Positions 41,985 to 51,790 of a stretch of DNA of 64,000 nt are shown here, piece by piece. The DNA is from Woeseia sp. (lineage in GTDB: Bacteria; Pseudomonadota; Gammaproteobacteria; Steroidobacterales; Woeseiaceae). The notes beneath the pieces are model-generated. The model did not search any database and was not told the origin of the DNA. It was given only the letters and a program-made list of their open reading frames with translations. The stretch covers positions 2,525,305 to 2,589,304 of the forward strand of contig JAJFKW010000001.1 of NCBI GenBank assembly GCA_021773015.1, written 5' to 3'. A program made the position numbers and the translations under genes. Position 1 is the stretch's first letter; every line of letters begins with the position of its first letter.

Positions 41985-44714
41985 ATGCCAAAGCCATTGC
42001 GCCGCCAAGACATTACGTTTGAGCACAAAGATCAAGCGTTGCGCGACGATGTGCGAGTGCTTGGCACTTTGGTTGGCGAGCTGTTGCGCGAACAAGGTGG
42101 TGACGAGCTATTTGATTTCGTGGAATCGGCGCGGTTGCGTTCAATTCGCCGCCGCGAGGACAACGAATTGCCGGGCGAGGAACTTGCAGACCTGGTAAGT
42201 AACCTCGATCTCGAGTTTGCCCTAGAAGTCATTCGTTCTTTCGCGACCTATTTTCAGCTCGTGAATACCGCGGAAAAAGTACACCGCATTCGGCGGCGGC
42301 GTGAATATCTCCAAGTAGTTGGTCAATATCAGCCTGGCGGGCTGGAGGAGACATTGGTTCGCCTGAAGGCGTCTGGGCTCGGGGTCGACGATTTACAGGC
42401 GTTGTTGGATCGCATGCGTATTGAACCGGTGTTCACAGCTCACCCAACCGAACCCACACGGCGTACGATTCTGCGCAAAGAACAGCGCATCGTCAGACGA
42501 CTGATCGATATGCTGAACCCAACGATGACCGTGCAAGAGAAAGCAGCCGGCATCGAAAACATCAAACTCGAGGTAACAACCGGTTGGCAAACCGACGAGC
42601 ACCCGTCGGAACAGATGACGGTAGCCGATGAGCTAGAGCACGTATTGTTCTTTGTAACCGATGTGCTCTATCGCGCAATGCCACCATTTTACGAAGACTT
42701 GGAGAATGCCGCTGAGCGCGTTTACGGAGAAGCGGGGCGAACGCTAAAAATACCGAAGCTGGTAAATTTCGCATCCTGGGTTGGCGGCGACATGGATGGC
42801 AATCCTAACGTCAATGCGAAGACCATTCGTTCTACGATGGCGCGGCAACGCTCACTAGTGCTCGACCTTTACTATAAAGAATGTGCGTCACTGTCGAACA
42901 AACTAAGCCAATCGAGTAGCCGCGTCAGTGTTGATCCGGAGGTGCTGGCGCGCATCAGCGAATATCGCTCAGCATTTCAAAACGCATACCATGAGGTTCC
43001 GGCACGCCATCGGGATATGCCGTATCGTGTGTTTCTGCGATTAATTCAACAACGGCTGCAGGCGACTTACGACGACGAAGCCTTTCCATACGAGAATGCC
43101 AGTCAATTTGAAGCTGACATTCAGCTTATCGCGAGCAGTCTGGAAAGTAACAACGGTCAACATGCCGGGCTTTTTGCGGTGCGCAGGCTGTTGCGGCGAG
43201 TCGCGACATTCGGTTTTCATCTTGTCACGCTGGACGTACGGCAAGACGCAATGGTGCACCGTAAAGCCATTGGCGAGAGTCTCGGCATTGCAGACTGGCT
43301 CACCTGGAGCGCCGAAGACCGCGCGGCCAGAATTGTCGAGGCGATTGAGTCACGCGAATCTGTACCATTTGAACAAAGCGTAACGATTCGCAAGACATTA
43401 GCGGTGTTTCAAGCAATCGCCGCATGCCGGCGCAAATACGGACGCGAGGCGATTGGCCCGTTTGTCGTTAGCATGACGCAAGGTGCCGACGACATTTTGT
43501 CGGTCCTGCTGCTGGCGAATTGGAGCGAACTGCACAATCGACGTGACCAGGTACCACTCGATATTGCGCCGTTGCTAGAGACCGTTACGGACTTGCAGCA
43601 AGGTCCAAGAATACTGCACGCCCTGCTGACGAACCCACACTATAAGGCGCATCTGCAGCAGAGAAATAACCGTCAAACCGTCATGATCGGTTATTCGGAC
43701 AGCAATAAGGATTCTGGTATCGCATCGGCCCGCTGGGCCTTGCAAAACGCACAAGTCGAACTCGTAGATTGCGTGTCAAAAGCCGGCGTAGAGCTTTGCC
43801 TATTTCACGGACGCGGCGGCACAGTAAGCCGCGGCGGCGGCAAGACCCACGCGGCCGTACTAGGGTCACCGCCAGGAACGGTGAATGGCAGGCTGCGCGT
43901 CACCGAGCAAGGCGAAATAATCAATGAAAAATATGGCCTGCGCGGTATCGCTTTGCGCACCCTGGAACAAGCCACCGGTTCGGTAGCTTTAGCGACTGCC
44001 ATGCCACAGCATCGCGGCAACGACATGCCAGAGTGGCACGCGATGATGGACGTGATCGCCGACGTCAGCAGGCAGCGCTACAGAGAACTTATCTACGAAA
44101 CACCCGGCTTCTACGACTACTTTCGGTTGGCCACGCCGATTGACCTTATCGAACGTATGCGCATCGGCTCAAGACCCTCATCTAGGCGCGGCGGCAATGG
44201 CGTAGAGGACCTACGTGCAATCCCTTGGGTATTTAGCTGGACCCAGTGCCGCTCCATTCTGCCCGGCTGGTATGGACTGGGCAGCGGCCTGCAAGCGGCG
44301 GCAAGTCAATTCGACGACGACGCGTTTCGGGAAATGTTTCGTGAATGGTACTTTATGCGCGCGCTGACCGCCGATGCGGAAATGGTGCTGGCCAAGGCGG
44401 ATCTCAGCATCACAAACCTTTACTCGCGGCTCGCCGGTGACTTACACCAGCAGTTCTATCCGATTATCGAAAGCGAATTTGTCCTGACGCGCGATTTGAT
44501 TCTCGAATACTCCGATCATGACTCGCTACTAGAGGGCGATTTCACACTGCAACGCGCAATCATGTTGCGTAACCCGTATGTCGATCCAATGAGTTTGATG
44601 CAGGTTGACCTATTGAAGCGCTGGCGTGCAAGCGGCAGCGAAGATCCTGATTTATTCGATGCACTACTCGCATCTGTCAACGGCATAGCGCAGGGCCTGC
44701 AAAATACCGGCTAA
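41985..44714 (+). CDS. ppc: Phosphoenolpyruvate carboxylase
   Basis: This 909-residue enzyme adds bicarbonate to phosphoenolpyruvate, giving oxaloacetate for the citrate cycle. Both active-site signatures are intact: VFTAHPTEPTRRTI with the catalytic histidine near residue 150, and the MIGYSDSNKDSGIASARW box. The glycine loop is FHGRGGTVSRGGG. The C-terminal QNTG tail, needed for activity and aspartate inhibition in the family, is present. Length matches the usual 880-930. It lies 23 bases downstream of yajQ. Confidence 0.98.
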   Translation: MPKPLRRQDITFEHKDQALRDDVRVLGTLVGELLREQGGDELFDFVESARLRSIRRREDNELPGEELADLVSNLDLEFALEVIRSFATYFQLVNTAEKVHRIRRRREYLQVVGQYQPGGLEETLVRLKASGLGVDDLQALLDRMRIEPVFTAHPTEPTRRTILRKEQRIVRRLIDMLNPTMTVQEKAAGIENIKLEVTTGWQTDEHPSEQMTVADELEHVLFFVTDVLYRAMPPFYEDLENAAERVYGEAGRTLKIPKLVNFASWVGGDMDGNPNVNAKTIRSTMARQRSLVLDLYYKECASLSNKLSQSSSRVSVDPEVLARISEYRSAFQNAYHEVPARHRDMPYRVFLRLIQQRLQATYDDEAFPYENASQFEADIQLIASSLESNNGQHAGLFAVRRLLRRVATFGFHLVTLDVRQDAMVHRKAIGESLGIADWLTWSAEDRAARIVEAIESRESVPFEQSVTIRKTLAVFQAIAACRRKYGREAIGPFVVSMTQGADDILSVLLLANWSELHNRRDQVPLDIAPLLETVTDLQQGPRILHALLTNPHYKAHLQQRNNRQTVMIGYSDSNKDSGIASARWALQNAQVELVDCVSKAGVELCLFHGRGGTVSRGGGKTHAAVLGSPPGTVNGRLRVTEQGEIINEKYGLRGIALRTLEQATGSVALATAMPQHRGNDMPEWHAMMDVIADVSRQRYRELIYETPGFYDYFRLATPIDLIERMRIGSRPSSRRGGNGVEDLRAIPWVFSWTQCRSILPGWYGLGSGLQAAASQFDDDAFREMFREWYFMRALTADAEMVLAKADLSITNLYSRLAGDLHQQFYPIIESEFVLTRDLILEYSDHDSLLEGDFTLQRAIMLRNPYVDPMSLMQVDLLKRWRASGSEDPDLFDALLASVNGIAQGLQNTG

Positions 44715-44785
44715 TCTTCGGCATTAGTAATAAGGAATGAAGTCACGGGCGCGCAACGCCAACACGTAGGCGCTTGCTGAATCGT

Positions 44786-45217
44786 TCAGATTTGACGAAG
44801 TACCGTGTACTCGTCGGTCTCGAGTTCTGACGTCGCCTTGCCCATGACTGAAATTCCCGCATCGTGAACGGACTGCGGGTCACCGGTAAGCAAGGGATGC
44901 CATGCCGGTAATTCTTCGCCATTCGACAAACGGCGATAGGCACAAGTCGACGGTAACCAGCCGAATGCGGCTGGATCCTCGATGCTAAGTGACAAGCAAC
45001 TCGCTACCAGTTTCGTTCTGCTTTCGTAATTTGTGCAACGGCAGGTATCTAAGTCCAGGAGCTTGCACGAGATGTCCGTGAAAAAAACCTCACCGCTATC
45101 TTCGTCTTCCAATTTCTGCAAACAGCACAGCGCGCAGCCGTCACATAATGATTCCCATTCATCGGAGTTCATTTGCGCCAGCGATTTGCGTTTCCAGAAT
45201 TCATCGGTCATGGTCAT
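44786..45217 (-). CDS. ycgN: YcgN-family cysteine-cluster protein
   Basis: This 143-residue protein belongs to the UPF0260/YcgN family with a CxxCxxCC-type metal cluster: CDGCALCCLQKL near residue 25, then ISCKLLDLDTCRCTNY and a later CAYRRLSNGEELPAWHPLLT. The cluster probably binds zinc or iron-sulfur; the function is not established. Length is typical. It is divergent from the following dehydrogenase with only 29 bases between start codons, so the two promoters must overlap. Confidence 0.92.
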   Translation of the reverse strand: MTMTDEFWKRKSLAQMNSDEWESLCDGCALCCLQKLEDEDSGEVFFTDISCKLLDLDTCRCTNYESRTKLVASCLSLSIEDPAAFGWLPSTCAYRRLSNGEELPAWHPLLTGDPQSVHDAGISVMGKATSELETDEYTVLRQI

Positions 45218-45246
45218 GGTTCCGCTACGAAGAATACCCTACCTAG

Positions 45247-46206
45247 ATGAAATCCGTATTTTTAGACTACGAAACATTGGGACCGGGCGACCTGGATCTC
45301 GCACCTTTGAAGTCCGCCCTGCCAACACTCGAAGTGTTCGGCAATACGCCAGCGCAGCAACGAGTCGAGAGAATTAGAAATGCCGAGGTCGTGCTCTGCA
45401 ATAAGGTTCGACTAGACGCCGAGGTACTGAGCACCGCGCCAAACGTCAAGTTCATCGGTTTGACCGCGACAGGGACGGACAACGTTGACCTCGATTATGC
45501 ATGCCAGCACAGCATAGCCGTTTGCAATTTGGTGGCCTACTGTACCGAGTCTGTAGTCGAGCATGTATTTGCGGTGATGCTCAGTCTGGCGCATAGCATT
45601 GGTCCATTCGACCGCCTCGTGCAAGCGGGCGAATGGCAGAAAGCCGAAAATTTTTGCAGGCTCGATTATTCTGTGCGTGGTTTATCGGCGATGACGCTGG
45701 GTATCGTAGGCTACGGCGAGCTCGGCCAGGGCGTCGCAAAAATCGCCCGCCAGTTTGGCATGCAGGTCTTGGTATCGAAACGGCCAGGGAGCCGCGGCCA
45801 GGGCGACAGCAACCGTCCCGACTTCCACGAAGTATTGCGCAGCGCCGACGTAGTTAGCCTGCATTGCCCGCTCAACGACGATACAAGAAATTTGATCAAC
45901 GCCGACACGCTGAATACAATGAAATCGACTGCGATATTGATCAACACCGCCCGCGGTGGATTGGTCGATTCGCAGGCGCTAAGTGATGCGCTGACCAATG
46001 GCGATATCGCCGCCGCCGCAATCGACGTATTGCCGCAGGAACCGCCAGTGGATGGCGACCCCTTGTTGGACTATCACGGCGACAATTTGATCATTACTCC
46101 GCATATCGCGTGGGCGTCTCGCGAAGCACGGCAAAATGCCATCGGCGAGCTTGCGGCAAACTACCAAGCATTTGCGGCCGGCGAATTGCGCAACCGCGTT
46201 GTGTAG
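45247..46206 (+). CDS. D-isomer-specific 2-hydroxyacid dehydrogenase
   Basis: This 319-residue NAD(P)-dependent enzyme is most like glycerate/hydroxypyruvate dehydrogenase. It shows the nucleotide loop GIVGYGELGQGVAKIARQFG (GxGxxG), the catalytic arginine in INTARGGLVDSQAL, the glutamate in DVLPQEPP and the histidine in IITPHIAWAS. The VFAVMLSLAHSIGPFDRLVQ helix is also typical of the group. Length is normal. The substrate is inferred from overall similarity and could be another 2-keto acid. Confidence 0.9.
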   Translation: MKSVFLDYETLGPGDLDLAPLKSALPTLEVFGNTPAQQRVERIRNAEVVLCNKVRLDAEVLSTAPNVKFIGLTATGTDNVDLDYACQHSIAVCNLVAYCTESVVEHVFAVMLSLAHSIGPFDRLVQAGEWQKAENFCRLDYSVRGLSAMTLGIVGYGELGQGVAKIARQFGMQVLVSKRPGSRGQGDSNRPDFHEVLRSADVVSLHCPLNDDTRNLINADTLNTMKSTAILINTARGGLVDSQALSDALTNGDIAAAAIDVLPQEPPVDGDPLLDYHGDNLIITPHIAWASREARQNAIGELAANYQAFAAGELRNRVV

Positions 46207-46353
46207 CACAAATATTGCACGAGCAAAGCATGAGTTTTGGGTTGTACAACGAAGAGCAGGACCAAATATTGATGAGTTCCATACATTTTATTCCTGAATT
46301 CGACAGCGCAAAGCGTGCCCGCCGGATTGTCGGTTACTCGCGCAATTTCCAGG

Positions 46354-47673
46354 CTAGGGCTGCATCAACTCCATTAACGCAACGACGGTGGACTCGACAC
46401 CGGCGCGTACCGACGGCTCTGGGGCAATCTTGAAAAGCGGTGAGTGGTGACTCGGTACCGGTGGACCACCTGCCTTCTCGAGTTCGAAGTCTTCCGCAGG
46501 CGTACCGCCGACAGCCCAATAGACGCTGGTAATAGCAGGCTCAACCGTAAGATACGGAAAGTCTTCGGCGCCCATGCCTTTGGTCGGGATATCGATGACT
46601 CGTGACTCGCCCAATGATCCGCCCCACGCCTTCTTCAAGCGGCGCGCCAGATTCGCATCGTTGATTGTAGGCGGCACGCTTTCCTGAGATACCGTCACCT
46701 CTGGCAACATATCCTTCTGCAATCCCGCAACCCGACCCATGTTCTCGGCGATGCGTTTAATGCCGTTCAATAGGAGCTCTCTGGTTTCCATACTTGTGTT
46801 GCGGACCGTGAGCTGCAACACGGCACGATCCGAAATGATGTTGTGTTTTGTGCCGGAGTGAAACGAGCCGACCGTCACGACGCCTGGATCACGCGGTGAT
46901 AACTCGCGTGCTACCAGCGTTTGTAGAGCCAGCACTATCTGTGCGCCTAGAACGATTGGGTCCTTGCCGCGATGCGGGTGCGCACCATGAGTTCCAACTC
47001 CATGAATAACAATGTCGACGGTGTCAGCACCAGCATAGGGGCTACCTTCGGAAACATTGATTTGGCCAGCAACGGTGTTCGATGAGACGTGAAAAGCCAG
47101 CGCATAGTCAGGAGTGCCGAAGCGCTTCCAGATACCATCAGCTTTCATCGCTTTAGCGCCAATCACTCGTTCTTCCGCCGGCTGCACAACCAGCATGATG
47201 GTGCCGCTCCATTCGCCCTTACGCGCCGCCATCTGTCTTGCGGTGCCGACGAGGCTCGTAATATGTACGTCATGACCACAGGCATGCATGGTATGTACCA
47301 TGTCGCCCGTAATCGGACTTTGTTGCTGCTTTTTCGAGGCGTTGGCCAAGCCGGTTTTCTCTTCGACCGGCAAGCCGTCCATGTCCGCCCTCATCATGAC
47401 CAACGGGCCATCGCCGTTTTCCATGATAGCCACGACGCCAGTGCCGCCAACTTTTTCCGTTACCTCGAAGCCTGCGTCCCGCAGCTCCTTCGCCATGCGT
47501 GCGGCAGTCTCGAATTCAACGACGGAAAGCTCAGGATTACGATGAAAATGATCAAACAGATTTCCCAAATACGCATCGTAGTCTTTTTTGACGGCATCGT
47601 GCAGATCGTTGGCGTGAGCCGCCGCAGTGAAAACTAACAGCGAGGTAAGAATTGCACAGCGTCGTAGCATCAT
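46354..47673 (-). CDS. Exported M20-family amidohydrolase/peptidase
   Basis: This 439-residue protein has a signal peptide (MLRRCAILTSLLVFTAAAHA). The M20D (amidohydrolase/hippurate hydrolase) fold shows MRADMDGLPVEE, MHACGHDVHITSLVGTARQM and QPAEERVIGAKAM with the catalytic glutamate. The dimerisation domain is GVGTHGAHPHRGKDPIVLGA and the C-terminal metal ligand region is KGMGAEDFPYL. The start is ATG 47673 after GAGGAA; a longer frame to 47751 would hide the signal peptide. It probably releases amino acids from N-acyl or amide substrates in the periplasm. Confidence 0.9.
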   Translation of the reverse strand: MMLRRCAILTSLLVFTAAAHANDLHDAVKKDYDAYLGNLFDHFHRNPELSVVEFETAARMAKELRDAGFEVTEKVGGTGVVAIMENGDGPLVMMRADMDGLPVEEKTGLANASKKQQQSPITGDMVHTMHACGHDVHITSLVGTARQMAARKGEWSGTIMLVVQPAEERVIGAKAMKADGIWKRFGTPDYALAFHVSSNTVAGQINVSEGSPYAGADTVDIVIHGVGTHGAHPHRGKDPIVLGAQIVLALQTLVARELSPRDPGVVTVGSFHSGTKHNIISDRAVLQLTVRNTSMETRELLLNGIKRIAENMGRVAGLQKDMLPEVTVSQESVPPTINDANLARRLKKAWGGSLGESRVIDIPTKGMGAEDFPYLTVEPAITSVYWAVGGTPAEDFELEKAGGPPVPSHHSPLFKIAPEPSVRAGVESTVVALMELMQP

Positions 47674-47815
47674 CGGAAGTTCCTCGGTTTTGTATGACAG
47701 CGTGTGCATCATATAACAGCGCAGCCGGTCATTTGGAATAGGTGATATCAAACTTCATAGGTAGTGAAGACGAATGGCTGCGCGATTTCCGCAATCGCCT
47801 GTTCAATCGACACGC

Positions 47816-48685
47816 TCAAGCGATTGGTAGGTAGACATCCGTGATTGCGGCATGCTCACCCACATCGGGGAAAACGCTGACTCGTCGCAAGAAGATCGGA
47901 AAATCACGTAATTCCTCCCCGCTTTGCGGTAACCATATTCGATATAGGGCTGAGACGGTCGCTTCTAGCAGATCGTCTGAGCCGATATGCCGCAGCACCG
48001 CGCAGCGCCCAGCCGGAATCGTTTTTGACACTACGCCGAAGTTGTTTTCGGTAACTTCTCGGTCTGTTGTTGCACAGAGGTCGAATCGATAGTCGGCCGC
48101 TGGCACCTCTGCCGGATCGTCATAGAGGATGTTATACGTTGCACTGTGTTTCGGCGGCAATTGGTTCGCTTTTCGCCAAGCGATAAATTGTCTAATCGAG
48201 TTGCCTAAATGCTGCGGGTTCCCGCGATGTTCAAGCACAGCTACACGTGTTATCGGGAAATTTGCAATCGTGACGTCGTTTAGTTGATGGTTTTTTTGCA
48301 TAGCTATTTTTCTCGTTTGGGTGAGCGGCATCAGCGTCTTGAACGAGGCATGCCATTGCGGTTGCCGCCGATAGTCTGACGGGCTCTGACCAAAGTACTT
48401 CTTGAATGCGCGTGCGAATGCGTCGGGACTCCGATAACCGCAATCCATACCGATCCTGGTAATTGAATGCTCCCGGTACGCCAAGGCGTATGCAGCGCGC
48501 TTAAGGTTTCCCAGACGCACGTAGTGCGCAACACCGACACCAAAAAGCGCCGAGAACTGGCGATGGAAATGGAACTTGGAGAATGCGGCGACCTGACAAA
48601 GCGTCGCAAGGTGGAGCGGTTCTCCCGAATTTTCGTCGATGTAATTCAGTACCCGCTGAAACCGCTCATAAGCATTCGCAGGCAT
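47816..48685 (-). CDS. AraC-family regulator with GyrI-like effector domain
   Basis: This 289-residue protein has an N-terminal AraC double helix-turn-helix (about 1-105, NYIDENSGEPLHLATLCQVA, FHRQFSALFGVGV, MDCGYRSPDAFARAFKKYFG). A C-terminal GyrI-like/SOUL-type small-molecule-binding domain follows (about 130-289, ITRVAVLEHRGNPQHLGNSI to DVYLPI). This Rob/SoxS-like plan senses hydrophobic or cationic compounds. A perfect inverted repeat lies just upstream of its start and could be its own operator. Confidence 0.9.
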   Translation of the reverse strand: MPANAYERFQRVLNYIDENSGEPLHLATLCQVAAFSKFHFHRQFSALFGVGVAHYVRLGNLKRAAYALAYREHSITRIGMDCGYRSPDAFARAFKKYFGQSPSDYRRQPQWHASFKTLMPLTQTRKIAMQKNHQLNDVTIANFPITRVAVLEHRGNPQHLGNSIRQFIAWRKANQLPPKHSATYNILYDDPAEVPAADYRFDLCATTDREVTENNFGVVSKTIPAGRCAVLRHIGSDDLLEATVSALYRIWLPQSGEELRDFPIFLRRVSVFPDVGEHAAITDVYLPIA

Positions 48686-48688
48686 AGG

Positions 48689-48704
48689 AATTGAGCCCTC
48701 AATT
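48689..48704. promoter_or_regulatory. Perfect palindrome upstream of the AraC/GyrI gene
   Basis: AATTGAG-CC-CTCAATT is a perfect 7-base inverted repeat four bases upstream of the regulator's ATG at 48685. It overlaps the place where the ribosome-binding site should be. It could be an autoregulatory operator, or a hairpin limiting translation. No function is demonstrated. Confidence 0.45.
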
Positions 48705-48814
48705 TACTCGAAAAATGATTATTCTAAGAAAACGAGTCTATTGATTTCGGTCCGTATTGACACGTCAGAAGTTGCTTAATTCTCGGAAAATTCTGCGCAG
48801 GACAAGGCGATAAG

Positions 48815-49408
48815 TCAGACGGTACCGGAAATATTGAAGTCCGATTTGTATTCTTGCTCGTCCAACCACTGCCGCAGCTTTTCTGCAATGCGATCACGCT
48901 GCTGTTGGGTCAGCATCGATTCCTCCGGAAGTATCCAATGCGAAAGTCCTTCCTCGCCAACCAGGAAACTGTACTTCGCAATTCCCGATAATTCGACATA
49001 GATTTCCATCAAGCGGTCATCTTCCCGATAATAGATGTGGCCGTCGCGGCCGGACGTATGTAACGAAAAACCTTGCGGCATATTCTGCCAGTCGATGTTG
49101 GCGCGGTGCTCTGCGACGAGTGATTCAAACTTCTTGATGTTTTCCTGCATCCCCCGAGGATATTTCGTCGTCCAATTGTCATCCCTACAAACCCGGTCAG
49201 CCTGCCAAATTAGAACTTCTTCGTCGTCCAGCTTTTGAGCAAAAAGCCAGTCGGCCAGTCCCTTGGCATCAGCACGTTCAAAAACGCGATACTCAATAGC
49301 CTGATCGGCGCGCACCACGCCCACGACAGCCGGCGACGTCGCGAGTATGCTGCTGCAGTCGCCGATTAATTGTTCAAGCGACTGGTTATTGAATGATCGT
49401 TCAGCCAA
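48815..49408 (-). CDS. Cytoplasmic protein of unknown function
   Basis: I do not recognise this 197-residue protein. It has no signal peptide or membrane segment. It is rich in charged residues and tryptophan, with an alternating strand-helix pattern: VVGVVRADQAIEYRVFERAD, EEVLIWQADRVCRDDNW, DGHIYYREDDRLMEIYVELS and a final helix QQRDRIAEKLRQWLDEQEY. It is translated on its own strand with the MuiA-like gene 43 bases downstream, so they could share a transcript. No catalytic motif is evident. Confidence 0.6.
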   Translation of the reverse strand: MAERSFNNQSLEQLIGDCSSILATSPAVVGVVRADQAIEYRVFERADAKGLADWLFAQKLDDEEVLIWQADRVCRDDNWTTKYPRGMQENIKKFESLVAEHRANIDWQNMPQGFSLHTSGRDGHIYYREDDRLMEIYVELSGIAKYSFLVGEEGLSHWILPEESMLTQQQRDRIAEKLRQWLDEQEYKSDFNISGTV

Positions 49409-49451
49409 GTTGTTTGTCCGTCGTCTAGTCAGGTACCAACCTGCTACATCC

Positions 49452-51068
49452 TCAATTCTTTCTCAAGATTGATTTTGCAGGGTAACTGATCGTGTACTGA
49501 TGGTTAATCCGCCAGGATTCGCCCGCTCCCAAAGTTTTCTTCCAGACAACCAGGCCCGGTTTGTCATCCAGATCGCGTTCGGTTGGTGCGGTCGCCGTGC
49601 GCGGAACCTCGACTTCGATCGACTTGTTGCGCGCAACCGGATAGAGGTCCTGAACTTCTATATGACTGGCCGAGTCTCGTCGATTGATTATTTCGAATAG
49701 ATAGTCCGTCGTTTCTGTTTTGCGTTTGCTGATAATGCCCGCGTTGCCGTCTGCACCGCCTTGGCTTTGCGAGTGAACCTCAACGCGCCGGTCCTGCCCC
49801 ATCGGCAATACCACTTCGGACTGCGGCAGTGCGCTTGGCATTTCCGATTCACCGGCATAAACACCGTCAACGAATACCGCCATGCTGCTGCCGAATAGCG
49901 GTACAGACTGGTTGTAGATAAAGCGCGCCGCTAAGAATGCTTGGGTGCTTTCCCTGGGCACCACCTGTGTCACCAACTCTGTGTCGAAATTAAATTTGGC
50001 GAGCTCAACGGTGACCGGTTCGTCCGCATCGTTGGTTACTGTCGATGACCCCGGGACAGCGTACCTAACCGCAAAGCCGCCTACGTCTGCACGAACGCGG
50101 CTTCCTGTAACAACAATTTCCTCCGCAAACCCATTCGCATCGTTCGACATCACGGCGCTCTGCCGCATCAGCGTCTTGCGCCGTGGTGCAGGCTCGACCA
50201 GATCCAGAAACTCGCTATCCAGCTCCGGCGCTATCAGCTCGCCCTCAGGGGCGCTGGTGGACAGGGTGAGCTTGACAGCGCTCCAGTCCTCATCGCTTTG
50301 CTGCTCTATGTCTGCCACCTGCAATAGTTGTAAATTGCCGTTATTGCTATCGAGGCGCGCCTCATAACGCGGCGCCCATTCAGCATCTTCTTGATAGTAA
50401 TGCAGTCGCAATTCGGTCGTTGTCGACTGCCTTGCGTCCAGCGTTAACTCGACGCTGCTGCTCGCCTTTGTTTTGCCGCGCAGCGCGGCAAGTTGGCGAA
50501 TAAGTAGCGACAGATCTTTGTTCACCTCAGTTTTTTTGGCCTCGTTTTGTCGAATTAAGCCGTGAGCATCTTCGGAGCCGCTTTGCAGGAGGTCCAACGC
50601 GGCACGCCACGAAGCAATGTCAGCCGTACCGCGTGTGCCCTCGAACCACGATTCTTTTGCGTAGCCCGCGGCAATGCCTTCGAGGAACTTCAATCTAAGC
50701 TTCGCCGCATTGCTACTCGCATCAATTACCTGCAATGACCGCTGCGTCTCATCAACCCGTGAACGCAGCGCTACCACTTCCGAATCAATCGCATCGCGCT
50801 GTTTTTCAGAGGTCAGGTTAATTTGGCCTATTTGCACGGCGTCACTCGCGACCTCCGCCTGTAGGCTCGCAACCTCAATCGAGTCAACCAGTCCGGTCAA
50901 TCGTATTTCGTTGCTTCCCGCCGACAGATTGATGCGTGAGACGCGGGTGACCATGGCGCCTTCCATGTAGACGGTTACCGCCTCTATCTTCGAAGGCACA
51001 TCCACTGCAGCAGCAACGCTGGCAATCGGTAGCAGACAGCTCAAGAATACGAAACGAAAAAACCTCAT
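49452..51068 (-). CDS. Exported DUF4139/MuiA-family protein
   Basis: This 538-residue protein has a signal peptide (FRFVFLSCLLPIASVAAA). The N-terminal DUF4140-type domain (IEAVTVYMEGAMVTRVSRIN, LSAGSNEIRLTGL) is followed by coiled helices (about 110-210) and a C-terminal DUF4139 domain (LHYYQEDAEWAPRYEARLDS, VQDLYPVARNKSIEVEVPRT, SWRINHQYTISYPA). Families of this plan are called mucoidy inhibitor A; their molecular role is unknown. The start is ATG 51068 after GGAGAG; an upstream in-frame start at 51206 lacks support. Confidence 0.85.
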   Translation of the reverse strand: MRFFRFVFLSCLLPIASVAAAVDVPSKIEAVTVYMEGAMVTRVSRINLSAGSNEIRLTGLVDSIEVASLQAEVASDAVQIGQINLTSEKQRDAIDSEVVALRSRVDETQRSLQVIDASSNAAKLRLKFLEGIAAGYAKESWFEGTRGTADIASWRAALDLLQSGSEDAHGLIRQNEAKKTEVNKDLSLLIRQLAALRGKTKASSSVELTLDARQSTTTELRLHYYQEDAEWAPRYEARLDSNNGNLQLLQVADIEQQSDEDWSAVKLTLSTSAPEGELIAPELDSEFLDLVEPAPRRKTLMRQSAVMSNDANGFAEEIVVTGSRVRADVGGFAVRYAVPGSSTVTNDADEPVTVELAKFNFDTELVTQVVPRESTQAFLAARFIYNQSVPLFGSSMAVFVDGVYAGESEMPSALPQSEVVLPMGQDRRVEVHSQSQGGADGNAGIISKRKTETTDYLFEIINRRDSASHIEVQDLYPVARNKSIEVEVPRTATAPTERDLDDKPGLVVWKKTLGAGESWRINHQYTISYPAKSILRKN

Positions 51069-51247
51069 GATCGCTCTCCATCGACTAATTTTGACGGGTG
51101 ACTTGCTAAAGTTTACGCAACTTTGGACGGTATTCGATATGTTCTTTGTAAATAATTCGTAAAAACCGATGATCGATAGTCGCATCGAATTAGGGTAATG
51201 TTGCAACAGTCCGCGAGATCATCTAATGGCGGTTATAAGGCTAGAAA

Positions 51248-51784
51248 TTGTTACCCATTCCCAAGCAATTCTATCTATTCGAAAACCTGAGCGCCACGCT
51301 GCGCGGTCCAATGGAATTTGCTGTCGTTGCCTTCACGATTTTCGCGCTAACCGCGCTAGCCGCGAGTAATTTCGAACGTTCCATAGTCCAGGCTCAAATC
51401 TCGGAAGGGTTTTCTCTCAGCACCGGAGTGCAGCAAGACCTGACCGTCTACTATGCGCAACATGGCCGATGGCCGGAGCGCGCATCTGACACGTTCAGCT
51501 CTGCACTTTTGGCCGACGAATCGCTTGGCGCCATCGTGGAGAATATCGATTTGCATGAGCGCGGCACAATCTCGATAGTGTTCAAGGGGCAGGACGAACG
51601 CGTAGCATTGGCGATCGCCGGAGGGCGACTGTCGATGCGACCGGCAACACTCGCCGAGGACGTAAGCGCTACAATTGTCTGGGTTTGCGCCAAGAAAAAA
51701 CCGCCGGCCGGAATGGTCATTCGAGGTGACGATATTACGAATATCGATTCCAGCTTATTACCTTCGTCGTGCAGAAACTTCTAG
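51248..51784 (+). CDS. Aberrant type IV pilin-like protein
   Basis: This 178-residue protein has one N-terminal hydrophobic segment (EFAVVAFTIFALTALAASNF). Its C-terminal domain is clearly related to the canonical pilin encoded at 52795. Both share a region 'WxC-(5-6)-PPxGM' followed by an ending D-(L/I)-LPSSCR or IPSSCR, with two cysteines likely forming the pilin disulfide loop. The standard prepilin cleavage site GFTLIE is absent; the nearest match is RG-PMEFA with glutamate at +3 instead of +5. The start is TTG 51248 (ATG 51311 is the alternative). It precedes the GspF-like gene by six bases. Confidence 0.65.
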   Translation: MLPIPKQFYLFENLSATLRGPMEFAVVAFTIFALTALAASNFERSIVQAQISEGFSLSTGVQQDLTVYYAQHGRWPERASDTFSSALLADESLGAIVENIDLHERGTISIVFKGQDERVALAIAGGRLSMRPATLAEDVSATIVWVCAKKKPPAGMVIRGDDITNIDSSLLPSSCRNF

Positions 51785-51790
51785 CGCTTT

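Noticed and set aside
46230-46433. A small plus-strand frame (MSFGLYNEEQDQILMSSIHF and onward) between the dehydrogenase and the M20 gene.
   Set aside because: More than a third overlaps the M20 gene antisense. It has no recognisable domain and only a weak ribosome-binding site. It may be a relic but is not supported.
51092-51120. A TTGACG-N17-TACGCA string as promoter of the pilin-like operon.
   Set aside because: The -10 matches the consensus poorly and lies about 130 bases from the start. It is not distinguishable from chance.
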